Part shown: piece by piece, positions 33,760-41,739 of the stretch
How positions within the stretch are numbered: the first letter of the stretch is position 1
How the letters are laid out: every line of letters starts with the position of its first letter
Assembly: GCA_963719645.1 (NCBI GenBank)
Contig: CAVRCT010000001.1
Location: 532,449 to 596,448, forward strand
Direction: 5' to 3'
Origin: CAVRCT01 sp963719645
Lineage (GTDB): Bacteria; Pseudomonadota; Gammaproteobacteria; DSM-16500
Length of the DNA: 64,000 nucleotides
Notes under the pieces: model-generated
The model's input: the letters and a program-made list of their open reading frames with translations, nothing else
Told to the model about the DNA's origin: nothing
Databases searched by the model: none
Position numbers and translations under genes: made by a program

Positions 33760-34143
33760 CTACATATAAGCACTTAGCCTACCAGCCAGCCATTGGCGAG
33801 CCATTCCTACATAAACTCTAAACTGCGGATAAGAAACTCCAAGCTTTTGCGCACGCTTGACGATAGACCCGCGACCAAAATACTGTAAACGTAACGCCGA
33901 AGCCAACTTTCTACCCTGGCCTTCCAATTCGACAACCAACGCTTCAATCTGTTCAGCGCTTTCGTTACTGGGCAGCGTATTTTGAACTGTTGATGGAATT
34001 AAATCAGCCTTCATAATTTTATATTCCTGAGTACATGTGGGATAACCCAAGCCGTACCAATTACCTTTGGCATACCAATTTGCCCATTCTTCTAAACGTT
34101 GATCAACGTAATTTAGAAAATCACTTTTCGTAGCCGAATTCAT
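33760..34143 (-). CDS. Phage antitermination protein Q-like
   Basis: 127 residues. LEEWANWYAKGNWYGLGYP, a central EQIEALVVELEGQGRKLASA helix and ALRLQYFGRGSIVKRAQKLG followed by VGMARQWLAGRL fit the Q-type antiterminator/DUF1133-like proteins encoded late in lambdoid early regions; the C-terminal half is HTH-like. Its ATG overlaps the stop of the next upstream gene (ATGA), so it is translationally coupled to it. Confidence 0.6.
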   Translation of the reverse strand: MNSATKSDFLNYVDQRLEEWANWYAKGNWYGLGYPTCTQEYKIMKADLIPSTVQNTLPSNESAEQIEALVVELEGQGRKLASALRLQYFGRGSIVKRAQKLGVSYPQFRVYVGMARQWLAGRLSAYM

Positions 34144-34415
34144 GCGCCATACCTCATTAATGTTTCAAGCTCATGTTCTAATAGCAATATCTGCATTCTT
34201 AGATTTTTTAATGTTGAGTGATAACGCTCATCATCTTCTGCTTTACGCTTTATAAACGCAGCCCTATCACAGTAATCACCACCTTTAATTGTTAAGCGTC
34301 CCTCAGCATAGCCATGCAACAATTCTATGCTTTCCTGATACGAATTTAAATCAACTTTGATTTCATCAATACGATTTCGAGTTATTTGCGATTTTTTTAC
34401 ATATGAGATTTTCAT
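34140..34415 (-). CDS. Small unknown prophage-type protein
   Basis: 91 residues, charged and helical (IDEIKVDLNSYQESIELLHG, LKNLRMQILLLEHELETLMR). It sits in a tight same-strand set of phage-like genes and overlaps the following one by four bases. Not recognised. Confidence 0.55.
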   Translation of the reverse strand: MKISYVKKSQITRNRIDEIKVDLNSYQESIELLHGYAEGRLTIKGGDYCDRAAFIKRKAEDDERYHSTLKNLRMQILLLEHELETLMRYGA

Positions 34416-34429
34416 TTTTATTTTTCACC

Positions 34430-34699
34430 TTATGATTTTTCCGCTGCCTCTAAAGCAGCAATAGCCTTTTGAGGATCGTTTGCAGCTTTCCAATGAGCTG
34501 AACATATCCACATAACATTTTGTCGAATTGAGGTACAAATTGTGCCTTTTGCAGGGCATCGTCTTTTCTCGTAGACAAATTCACATCGATAATCTCGAAC
34601 AGTCACCACTTGAATTTCAGCACGCCATCCACATGGGCAATACTTAGTATTGCTACTCAGCCCACATCCACATTCAGGACAGCAATTAATTTTTACCAT
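34430..34699 (-). CDS. Small zinc-ribbon protein (prophage-like)
   Basis: 89 residues from the ATG with GGAGGG upstream. CCPECGCGLSSNTKYCPCG is a CxxC...CxCG zinc ribbon, and two more Cys-His sets follow (RCEFVYEKRRCPAKGTIC, WICSAHW). It overlaps the replication gene by 14 bases. Such proteins accompany phage replication modules; the exact task is unknown. Confidence 0.6.
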   Translation of the reverse strand: MVKINCCPECGCGLSSNTKYCPCGWRAEIQVVTVRDYRCEFVYEKRRCPAKGTICTSIRQNVMWICSAHWKAANDPQKAIAALEAAEKS

Positions 34700-35519
34700 C
34701 TTTTTTACCCTCCTCATTCAGCCTCACTAATTCACCAATGTAAGACTCAAATTTCCTAGGATTGAATAGCGTTTCAGGTCTGACAAATTTTGCCATATTG
34801 GGATTATCCTTCCATTCACGATATTTTTTAGCAATGATTTGTCGACAGTCTGCAACTGATGCGCCTGTTTTTAAACGTGCAATGACAAGATTGATGTTTG
34901 TGTCTGTTAAGCGATACATACGATCAGTTTTTTCATTCAAGAAGTTTAAAACCTCAATCGCTTTTGATCTCAGCGTGGGTTCAACTGAGCGCATTTCCTC
35001 AGCAATATGTTTTGTATCCTGATCCTGATTCTGTTCCTGATCCTGTTCCTTATCTGCAACACATTCCTCGGAAAGAGTTTCAGAAGTTTTTTGCAGGGTT
35101 TGTAAACGGTCAACAAACCCTTTATTTAGAAATTTACCATACGTTAACAAACCCTTTATTAACGGTTCCATAACAGTTAATTCTCTTGGTACAAATTCAA
35201 ATATTTTTTCTATACCGACACCTTGCCGTGGATTTTGAATTGGATTCCATTTCAAAAAATGATGAATAACTACCCAAGAAGAAATTTGATCTCTTGTTAA
35301 GAAATCAATTTTAGATAGCTCAGAAAACGCCTCCTGAGTGCTTTGGCTATCCCATTTCAAATCCTCCACAATATAACCATCAGGCAATCGAAAACACCCT
35401 AGCATGTTGCTATGCGGCGCTGTTAACAAATAAAGAGCAAGCAATTTTGATCGGTCTGATAAATTCTGAATATCATTATTTTCCCAGAATGAAACCTGGA
35501 TAGAGCCATAAATTCGCAT
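34686..35519 (-). CDS. Phage replication protein (replisome organiser-like)
   Basis: 277 residues. The N-terminal 110 residues (YGSIQVSFWENNDIQNLSD, LLALYLLTAPHSNMLGCFRL) resemble winged-helix phage replication initiators; a Gln/Asp linker (KEQDQEQNQDQD) follows; and the end (VLNFLNEKTDRMYRLTDTN, LVIARLKTGASVADCRQII, FVRPETLFNPRKFESYI) matches the conserved phage C-terminal domain found in replisome organisers. AAGGA lies before the ATG. It marks a remnant of a prophage or integrative element. Confidence 0.75.
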   Translation of the reverse strand: MRIYGSIQVSFWENNDIQNLSDRSKLLALYLLTAPHSNMLGCFRLPDGYIVEDLKWDSQSTQEAFSELSKIDFLTRDQISSWVVIHHFLKWNPIQNPRQGVGIEKIFEFVPRELTVMEPLIKGLLTYGKFLNKGFVDRLQTLQKTSETLSEECVADKEQDQEQNQDQDTKHIAEEMRSVEPTLRSKAIEVLNFLNEKTDRMYRLTDTNINLVIARLKTGASVADCRQIIAKKYREWKDNPNMAKFVRPETLFNPRKFESYIGELVRLNEEGKKDGKN

Positions 35520-35614
35520 TTTAGAATTTCCTTAAAAATTTTACATAACGATGCCTTACGTTTAGCACCTAGAATGCCAAACACAGGAAATAAGAAATTA
35601 AATACGACTATGGT

Positions 35615-35914
35615 TTAACCTGAACAAAAATCCTGGCTCATTGCCGAGTCATTTAATAACGAAAAATCAAGAGATTTACGAAATTTTTTGATGCGTTTTT
35701 CAAACTTTTCTAGTCTATTAAGCAAAAAAATCTTTGAATTATCCGCAGAGGGTAAGCATTTGATGTGTTGCTCATAAACTTCTAATCTATCAGTTATTGG
35801 TGCATCAATACCAATGCTAACAATACCGCTTTCATTTTTTAGAACTTTAACAATAATTTCTGCCCGCTTGCCAATTATGATGGATTGGCCACTCATTCGA
35901 TGTAACACTAACAT
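35615..35914 (-). CDS. CsrA-family RNA-binding regulator with C-terminal extension
   Basis: 99 residues. The first about 55 (MLVLHRMSGQSIIIGKRAEI, VKVLKNESGIVSIGIDAP, DRLEVYEQHI) follow CsrA: ML.L.R..G..i.IG, IGIDAP and the R.E..E helix. Canonical CsrA is about 60 residues; here a further 44-residue basic helical tail (LLNRLEKFEKRIKKFRKSL) is added. CsrA dimers bind GGA motifs in mRNA leaders. Extra csrA genes in Legionellales lie on integrative elements and control their transfer, which fits the phage/T4SS remnants here. Confidence 0.82.
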   Translation of the reverse strand: MLVLHRMSGQSIIIGKRAEIIVKVLKNESGIVSIGIDAPITDRLEVYEQHIKCLPSADNSKIFLLNRLEKFEKRIKKFRKSLDFSLLNDSAMSQDFCSG

Positions 35915-36063
35915 AATAATGTTCTCACATATTTTTTTCTCTAGTCCTCCTAAATTGGAATATACCCAACTATCCTAAACGCAAAATTCGCATATTAAAA
36001 AAACTCTGTCAACAATTTTTCATTTATTAACCTCTCTAAAAATTATATTGATGCTTTGTATAT

Positions 36064-36962
36064 TGCGTATTTCAGTCGGAACGAACACTCATTTCAGTCT
36101 AAAAGCGAACACTAATTTCACTTTTACTCGAACAGTCATTTCACAATTTTTCGAACGGTCGAGTCAGTTCACGGGTTGCATTATCTGTTAAGATTTTTCT
36201 TCTTGTAAAGTTTTTTTATTTTTCCGTAGAGAATCCCCCTTTAACTCAAGACGTACAGCATTATGCAAAAGCCTGTCCAGAATGGCGTCTGCAAGAGTAG
36301 CGTCATTTAAATGTTCATGCCAATGTGTTGTGGGCAGCTGGCTCGTAATAATGGTAGACCGTTGCTGGTAGCGGTCATCCAGAATTTCAAGTAAATCACG
36401 ATGCTGCTCATCGATAGGTGAAACAAGCCACCAATCATCCAGAATTAAAAGATCAATTTTGGCGAGTTGAGACAGCCATTGTGTATATGTGCCATCTGCT
36501 TTTGCAATTTTAAGCTCATGCCAAAGGCGAGGAAGTCGATAATAGCGAGAAGTGAATCCAATTAAGCATGCTTTATGCGCTATAGCACAGGCCAAGTAGG
36601 TTTTTCCACATCCGGTAGGTCCGGTAATTAATAAATTTAAATGCTGCCGAATCCATTGTCCATGCGCCAACTCTAAGATATTTGGTTTATTCAATCCACG
36701 TGAATGCTTAAAATCAATATCTTCCATACAAGCAGACTGTTGTAGTTTTGCTTGAGTCAGTCGTCTTTTTAGCCGCTTATTTTCTCTTAAATACCATTCT
36801 CGTTCGATCAATAATCCTAAACGCGATTCAAAATCTAGATCGGATAATGGATTTGTAAGCTGCTCTTGAAAAGCATCAGCCATGAAATGAGCGTTCGGGA
36901 GAAAGTGAAATCAGTGTTCGACTAGTAGTGAAATGGGCGTTCGATTTAGGGTGAAATACACA
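36064..36962 (-). mobile_element. IstB-only mini-IS21 with multiple terminal repeats
   Basis: The ends are TGCGTATTTCA (36064) and TGAAATACACA (to 36962). Inside each end are reiterated IS21-style repeats: GAACACTCATTTCA, GAACACTAATTTCA and GAACAGTCATTTCA on one side, and TGAAATGAGCGTTCG, TGAAATCAGTGTTCG and TGAAATGGGCGTTCG on the other. Only istB is between them; the istA transposase is absent. Flanking bases show no target duplication. Confidence 0.78.
36188..36883 (-). CDS. istB: IS21 helper ATPase IstB
   Basis: 231 residues, AAA+ ATPase of DnaC/IstB type. Walker A GPTGCGKTY (about 87-95), Walker B LLILDDWWL (about 143-151), and ITSQLP with the AILDRLLHNAVRLELKG sensor/arginine-finger block. 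IstB normally primes target DNA for the IstA transposase. Here the ATG abuts terminal repeat sequence directly, so no istA precedes it and the protein could only act with a transposase supplied from elsewhere. Confidence 0.88.
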   Translation of the reverse strand: MADAFQEQLTNPLSDLDFESRLGLLIEREWYLRENKRLKRRLTQAKLQQSACMEDIDFKHSRGLNKPNILELAHGQWIRQHLNLLITGPTGCGKTYLACAIAHKACLIGFTSRYYRLPRLWHELKIAKADGTYTQWLSQLAKIDLLILDDWWLVSPIDEQHRDLLEILDDRYQQRSTIITSQLPTTHWHEHLNDATLADAILDRLLHNAVRLELKGDSLRKNKKTLQEEKS

Positions 36963-36980
36963 CATCGTGCCTACGAGGCT

Positions 36981-37061
36981 CTAACTCTGCCAATGATCAG
37001 GTAAATTAGAAAAAGATGATTCAAAGTCTATGAGAACATCCACAGGCAATATTGTGTTCAT
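36981..37061 (-). CDS. 26-residue peptide gene downstream of ABC exporter
   Basis: A short frame with a strong site (AGAGGAAGTT immediately before ATG) encodes MNTILPVDVLIDFESS followed by FSNLPDHWQS. It lies 77 bases after the ABC ATPase on the same strand and stops 18 bases before the mini-IS21. It could be the beginning of a larger gene cut off by rearrangement, or a true small peptide exported by the transporter. There is no signal peptide, Cys or double-Gly leader. Confidence 0.35.
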   Translation of the reverse strand: MNTILPVDVLIDFESSFSNLPDHWQS

Positions 37062-37138
37062 AACTTCCTCTTTTTAAATAACTTGATTTCCAGCTTCAAT
37101 ATTAAAAAACAAATCCAATATTTTTACCTCAACATACA

Positions 37139-37777
37139 TTAAGTTAATGAAGTGACAGGACGCGTAGTGAGATTAATAATAGTTGGATTAATAGCATTTA
37201 ATAAAACATTATCATGAGATGCAGTAATAATAATTTTTTCCAGAGACATTTTCTGAATGATCTCTTGCAATAGCTTACTTGACGCATCATCCAAAGCATT
37301 TGTGGGTTCATCCATGATGATTAGCTGACTATCACCCATTGCAATAGTTGTGAGAAATATTTTTTTTTGAGTTCCTAACGACATATCTTTAAACTTTGTA
37401 CCTAAGTGCGGAGTTAATTTAAATCCATCTATTAATGAGTCAATATAATCATTAGACTTCTTGCCTCGTTTAATCGATGAAATAAAGCTTAAAAAATCAT
37501 TGCCCGTTGCGTCAGGAAAGAACGAAGGCCTTCCAGGTATGTATGTTAAGTTCTGCTTATAGTGCAGTGAGTGATTGTTACCTATCCCTCGCAAATAAAT
37601 TTCTCCAACATCTTGTAAGGAAACGCCTGCTAGCATTTCAATTAACACAGTTTTTCCCATGCCATTTGCGCCAACAATTGCATAACTACCCATTTCAAAT
37701 GAATATGAAATGTTATGATAAATTCTTTTTTTCTCAAATGCCTTAGAGGCATTTTTTATTTCTAATAAACATGACAT
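37139..37777 (-). CDS. ABC transporter ATP-binding protein
   Basis: 212 residues. Walker A GANGMGKT (36-43), signature MSLGTQKK (about 131), Walker B QLIIMDEPTNALDD (about 150) and the H-loop ITASHDN. The short single-domain layout fits exporters of the DrrA/EcsA type. I chose the ATG with GGAATATAAT upstream; an in-frame ATG is at 37792. It is the intact member of an operon whose permease is split by an IS, so the transporter is probably non-functional. Confidence 0.85.
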   Translation of the reverse strand: MSCLLEIKNASKAFEKKRIYHNISYSFEMGSYAIVGANGMGKTVLIEMLAGVSLQDVGEIYLRGIGNNHSLHYKQNLTYIPGRPSFFPDATGNDFLSFISSIKRGKKSNDYIDSLIDGFKLTPHLGTKFKDMSLGTQKKIFLTTIAMGDSQLIIMDEPTNALDDASSKLLQEIIQKMSLEKIIITASHDNVLLNAINPTIINLTTRPVTSLT

Positions 37778-37792
37778 ATTATATTCCTGCAA

Positions 37793-38585
37793 TTATATTA
37801 ATAAATAGTCCACATATAAAAATACAAACATCAAACAGAATGAAACAAAAAATCCATACCTCCGAAACTTGATCTGAGGTAGATAACTAGCTGCTAAAAA
37901 GACGGTAGCCAACAAAAATGCTGTAGTAATTTTAGCTACAAGATCATTTCCCAATAAAAAAGCCGCCACAAAGATGATAATCAAGTTAAACAACATAGTA
38001 ATGCTCAAGGCAATCATTAAAGTGTTTTTAAATACTAAAATTTTATTAATAGGAAGAGAAGCAAGATAACCAGAAAACTCCTGCCACTGCATATGAATAC
38101 GCTTAAAAATATTACTGACTGATAATGAATTTAGTAGCATAATTATTGACAAAAAGAATGGTAGAAGTGGATTAGTTTTGCCGTACACCATTAGCATGAT
38201 AGCTATTAGTAAAATAATGAACATGACCGAAAACATCATGATTAATTGTGATGAATGCTCAATTAAGTTTTTTATTTGTATTCTTAATATAGGTACGGAT
38301 TGTTTATAATTAGCCCTGCTAATGCAAGCAGGAGGCTCTCTTTTTTCAACCACTGACTTCGGGGCTTGATTTTTATAGCAATTACTTATCATAACGTAAA
38401 TAACAGCTATCAAAAGAATCATTATTATCAATTGCGATAAGTGACTGAAAGAGATGGAAGAAAAAATAATGCACGAGTTGATTAGTAAAAAAGTAATCCA
38501 CATATAACGTTTTGACTTAATCAATAAAATTTGCGCCAGTAAAGTTACACCAATAAACATAATACACTTTGTTATGATTTGTAAC
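37793..38585 (-). pseudogene. ABC exporter permease, C-terminal part
   Basis: After the IS boundary the frame reads LQIITKCIMFIGVTLLAQIL and continues with at least eight hydrophobic helices (INSCIIFSSISFSHL, LIMMFSVMFIILLIAIMLMV, NLIIIFVAAFLLGNDL) to the stop, one base before the ATPase gene's longest start. It is the distal part of the gene whose beginning lies at 39889-40337. A few residues at its start (MDWFKRGA) are IS-derived. Confidence 0.78.
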
Positions 38586-38646
38586 GCTCCCCGCTTAAAC
38601 CAGTCCACCTAGTTATTAAATAACGACTAGGAATAAGACTAGTAAT

Positions 38647-39042
38647 ATGACTATATCAAACACAGTAGAACCAATAGAAATCATCCACTCTACCCAACGC
38701 AGAAAGCGCTGGGCAGCCATAGAAAAGCAGCAAATTGTTCAAGAAACATATCAACCAGGAGCAACGGTCTCGTATATTGCGCGTAAACATGGTATACCCC
38801 CGAGTCAATTATTCTATTGGCGTAAGATGATGGAGAGCGGTGCATTGACCAGCATTAAATCAGAGGAAGAAGTCGTTCCAGTAAGCGAAGTAAATGAGCT
38901 GAAAAGACGTATCAAGCAGCTAGAGCGCGTACTCGGCCAGAAAACATTAGATATCGAAATTCTGCGTGAAGCAGTTAAAATTGGCCGCGAAAAAAAACTC
39001 ATATCGCGACAACCATTGCCGGGCTTGGAAGACATGGACTGA
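38647..39042 (+). CDS. IS2-group OrfA (DNA-binding)
   Basis: 131 residues. HTH region RRKRWAAIEKQQIVQETYQP and SYIARKHGIPPSQLFYWRKM, then a leucine-zipper-like helix (VNELKRRIKQLERVLGQKTL, DIEILREAVKIG). An eight-A run at 38991-38998 near the 3' end is a likely -1 slip site to make the OrfAB transposase. Confidence 0.88.
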   Translation: MTISNTVEPIEIIHSTQRRKRWAAIEKQQIVQETYQPGATVSYIARKHGIPPSQLFYWRKMMESGALTSIKSEEEVVPVSEVNELKRRIKQLERVLGQKTLDIEILREAVKIGREKKLISRQPLPGLEDMD

Positions 39043-39065
39043 GAGCTATTGCGCGCGCATTAAAA

Positions 39066-39866
39066 GTGGCGCGCTCTAACATCATGGAGAAATTCAAAAA
39101 AATGAAAAAGCGTATAACACGTTATAATCAGCAAGAAGATGAAGCGTTGTTGCCGTATATTCGTGAAATTGCGGATCAGCGTGGAAGTTATGGTTATCGT
39201 CGTATCACGACATTACTAAACCATAAGTTGCAAAAGGAAGGGAAAAACAAGGTAAATCATATACGTATTTATCGCATCATGAAATTAAACAGGTTACTTT
39301 TGCCAGCATATGGGGAAAAGTCAACTCGTTCACATGACGGTAAGATTATCACGCTTCGAAGCAACACACGCTGGTGCTCAGATGCATTTACGATCCAATG
39401 TCAGAATGGTGACAGAGTCTTTGTTGCCTTCGCGTTAGATACCTGTGATCATGAGATACTTGGCTACATTGCAACTACCGTTGGAATTGATGGCGCATCG
39501 ATTCGCGACTTAATGGTTGAGTGTGTTGAAAAGCGATTTGGCAAAATTACAAAGCTGCCTCAAGCCATTCAATGGTTGACAGATAACGGACCCTGCTACG
39601 TATCTCATAAAACGGTGGCATTTGCACGAGGGCTAGGTTTTGATGTGTGCACCACACCTTCATATAGTCCTGAGAGTAATGGTATGGCAGAGGCATTTGT
39701 AAAGACCTTTAAACGAGATTATGCGTCATTGGATAAGCTTGAAAATATGCATGATGTGATGAGCAAACTTGCAAGCTGGTTTGAGGACTATAATGAAAAC
39801 GCACCCCATCAAGGATTGAAAATGATGTCACCACGTCAATTTTTACGGGTTGCAAACGGGAAATAG
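39066..39866 (+). CDS. IS2-group OrfB integrase (OrfAB after -1 frameshift)
   Basis: 266 residues from the internal ATG. The -1 frame is open back to the A8 run, reading THIATTIAGLGRHGLRAIAR before MARSNIMEKF, so the real product is probably an OrfAB fusion. DDE core: WCSDAFTIQCQNGDRVFVAF (first D), QWLTDNGPCYVS (second D), SPESNGMAEAFVKTFKRDY (E). Complete, hence possibly active. Confidence 0.88.
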   Translation: MARSNIMEKFKKMKKRITRYNQQEDEALLPYIREIADQRGSYGYRRITTLLNHKLQKEGKNKVNHIRIYRIMKLNRLLLPAYGEKSTRSHDGKIITLRSNTRWCSDAFTIQCQNGDRVFVAFALDTCDHEILGYIATTVGIDGASIRDLMVECVEKRFGKITKLPQAIQWLTDNGPCYVSHKTVAFARGLGFDVCTTPSYSPESNGMAEAFVKTFKRDYASLDKLENMHDVMSKLASWFEDYNENAPHQGLKMMSPRQFLRVANGK

Positions 39867-39888
39867 GTGGTCCGGTTTAGCGGGGGGC

Positions 39889-40337
39889 AAGTCCATGATT
39901 AATAAAATTGAATAGAGTGAAAAAGACGATTCAAAAATTGATGCAATACTTGCCAGTAGTAATGGTATCCACATGATAATATCGACAAATAGTAGCAAGC
40001 TAACATCAATTAATTTTTTTTGACTACTTGATAATGGCAATGTAACTAAATATTTTTGCCATGGCTGCTTAAATAGGATTATATATAGCATAGATATCCA
40101 AATTACGGCAAAAACTTGATAGAAAAACAATGAACCGCACAAGGCCATCACATTTGTGACAGGATATAAAAAAAGAGATTTTAAAGGAAGAGTAAACAAA
40201 TTAATTAAACTAGCTAATGTTGGGCATATCAATAAAATACAAAATAATGTTAGTATTTTGTAGCGAAATAATATATCTCGCATTGCTCTACCATACCATT
40301 GCAGATTAAATTTCAGCATAGTAATTACAACATTCAT
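39889..40337 (-). pseudogene. ABC exporter permease, N-terminal part
   Basis: Starts MNVVITMLKFNLQWYGRAM with an ATG that overlaps the stop of the upstream dioxygenase (ATGA). It contains membrane helices LTLFCILLICPTLASLINL, FFYQVFAVIWISMLYIILF and WIPLLLASIASIFE. The frame enters the IS at LLIMD. Rejoined with 37793-38585 it makes a permease of about 415 residues with roughly 11-12 helices. Confidence 0.78.
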
Positions 40338-40465
40338 AACTTGGTATCCTTAAACCAGAAACGATAAAATAAACATGAATCATCTCGAGTAAATGCTGTT
40401 CTGCCATGAAGAATATTACTATTATCAAATAGGAATATCTGTCCGGGTTTTAATTTGATTCTCAG
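40334..40465 (-). pseudogene. TauD/TfdA-family dioxygenase, C-terminal remnant
   Basis: Directly before the permease gene a 43-codon frame reads LRIKLKPGQIFLFDNSNIL, then HGRTAFTRDDSCLFYRFWFK. DN..ILHGRTAF is the hallmark C-terminal block of Fe(II)/2-oxoglutarate dioxygenases of the TauD/TfdA family: the His is the distal iron ligand and the Arg binds 2-oxoglutarate. An in-frame TAG (40466-40468) separates it from unrelated upstream sequence, so the 5' four-fifths are lost. It was translationally coupled to the exporter permease, which implies that oxidation and export once belonged to one pathway. Confidence 0.72.
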
Positions 40466-40468
40466 CTA

Positions 40469-40905
40469 ATTATATCGAGAATGTGCATACTTTGTAATAT
40501 AATCAAATAATTTAAACACCTCTTCACTACACCACATTTTATGTAAGGTAGCTGAATAGCTAATATCCAACTCAACAGAAAAGAAATCATTAATAAAAAA
40601 TTTCATGCCATTACTTGGTAATCAATGAAATGCACCAGATACTCTGAAATTTCCATACAATCTACCTCATGAATCCGGTTATAAATAAACTCTTCTTCAC
40701 TCTTAAATTCACCATGAAAACATTCCATTATCAACCGACACCCATCATCGATGTCACCACCAACATGAGAAAGTACTGCTGCATACAATTCAACCAACAC
40801 TTTGATTAGCGCTGATCCAATTGAATGAGCAGCCATACCGACCGCTCGTTCCACAGCGCACTCACAAGATTCGGCTCGTTTTGAAATTATCTGTGAAATA
40901 CGAAC
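40469..40905 (-). pseudogene. ArdA-like antirestriction protein remnant, frameshifted
   Basis: One frame (to 40603) reads YAAVLSHVGGDIDDGCRLI, then ECFHGEFKSEEEFIYNRI and EISEYLVHFIDYQVMA; a +1 shift continues FINDFFSVELDISYS. GGDIDDA-like, Y/FHGEFKSEEEF and L..fIDYQ.MA followed by FF.vel are the C-terminal hallmarks of ArdA antirestriction proteins. The N-terminal half is missing. ArdA genes travel on conjugative elements, which fits the T4SS remnants. The frame is then joined directly to the dioxygenase relic. Confidence 0.55.
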
Positions 40906-41040
40906 ATGAAAGTTTTTTTAGGCAGAATCAATTTATATTTAATTTTGTATGGTTTTTTAGTAAGCGTTTAGCCAACCCCATCTTCTCAACCCCCTAAAAT
41001 TACTCCATCCTATTTCCTTCAATAATCAAGGAGCAAATAA

Positions 41041-41355
41041 ATGGATAAAGTCGAGCAACGAGAAAAGTGGAAAATCTTAATCGAAGAGCAAGAACAAAGT
41101 GGCCTGTCCCAAATTAATTTTTGCAAACAAAAAAATTTATCCTCAGCACAATTTGGATATTATCGCGGTATTTTAAAGCCAAAACCTTTGAAAGATCTAA
41201 AACCAGTCGGATCGTTTGCTTCGGTTAAAATCAATCAACAATCAAACGAAAAAGAAATACGTTTGAATTTACCAAATGGATTTCAATGCGTGTTTTCTTC
41301 TGCTGTAGATGCATTGCACATTAAAAAACTAGTAGAGGTATTATTGGCATGTTAA
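41041..41355 (+). CDS. tnpA: IS66 accessory protein TnpA
   Basis: Identical in protein sequence to the TnpA at 21999-22313 (104 residues, HTH-type start LSQINFCKQKNLSSAQFGY). Overlaps tnpB by seven bases. Confidence 0.9.
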   Translation: MDKVEQREKWKILIEEQEQSGLSQINFCKQKNLSSAQFGYYRGILKPKPLKDLKPVGSFASVKINQQSNEKEIRLNLPNGFQCVFSSAVDALHIKKLVEVLLAC

Positions 41356-41699
41356 TACCTGATGATGTGAAAATTTATTTTTATACTCAGCCGGTTGATA
41401 TGAGAAAGTCAATTGATACTCTTAATATTTTGATTTCTGAAATCATGAAAATGAATCCAATTGACGGAAGTTTATTTCTATTTCGCGGGAAAAGTGGTAA
41501 CAAATTAAAAGCTCTTTATTATGAGATGAATTGTTTTACTTTGTGGTACCGTCGATTAGAGAGAGGCAGGTTTGTTTTTGCTCGTGATGCGGAAGGTTGT
41601 ATTGAGATGAGCAGAGAGCATTTAAAATGGTTGCTAGCAAGCGACAAATATTCTCGAATCAATAATATGAGGTCAAGCCAGATAGAAAGTTTTTGCTAA
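41349..41699 (+). CDS. tnpB: IS66 accessory protein TnpB
   Basis: Identical to the TnpB at 21655-22005, with the VDMRKSID and FLFRGKSGNKLKAL blocks. Confidence 0.9.
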   Translation: MLIPDDVKIYFYTQPVDMRKSIDTLNILISEIMKMNPIDGSLFLFRGKSGNKLKALYYEMNCFTLWYRRLERGRFVFARDAEGCIEMSREHLKWLLASDKYSRINNMRSSQIESFC

Positions 41700-41739
41700 A
41701 ATACTCGAAAATATAGCTATTCTTTGCTATATTGAGCGC

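Larger units (their letters stand above)
38586..39888 (+). mobile_element. IS3-family element, IS2 group
   Basis: The ends are imperfect inverted repeats: GCTCCCCGCTTAAACCAG at 38586 and, on the minus strand, GCCCCCCGCTAAACCGG at 39888. orfA and orfB are in frames 1 and 0, so orfB lies in the -1 frame relative to orfA. The insertion splits an ABC permease gene. I see no direct target repeat (GTAAC and AAGTC outside). Confidence 0.85.

Noticed and set aside
36985..37061. The 26-residue peptide as a lanthipeptide or lasso precursor
   Set aside because: No Cys, no typical leader/core boundary and no maturation enzyme next to it.
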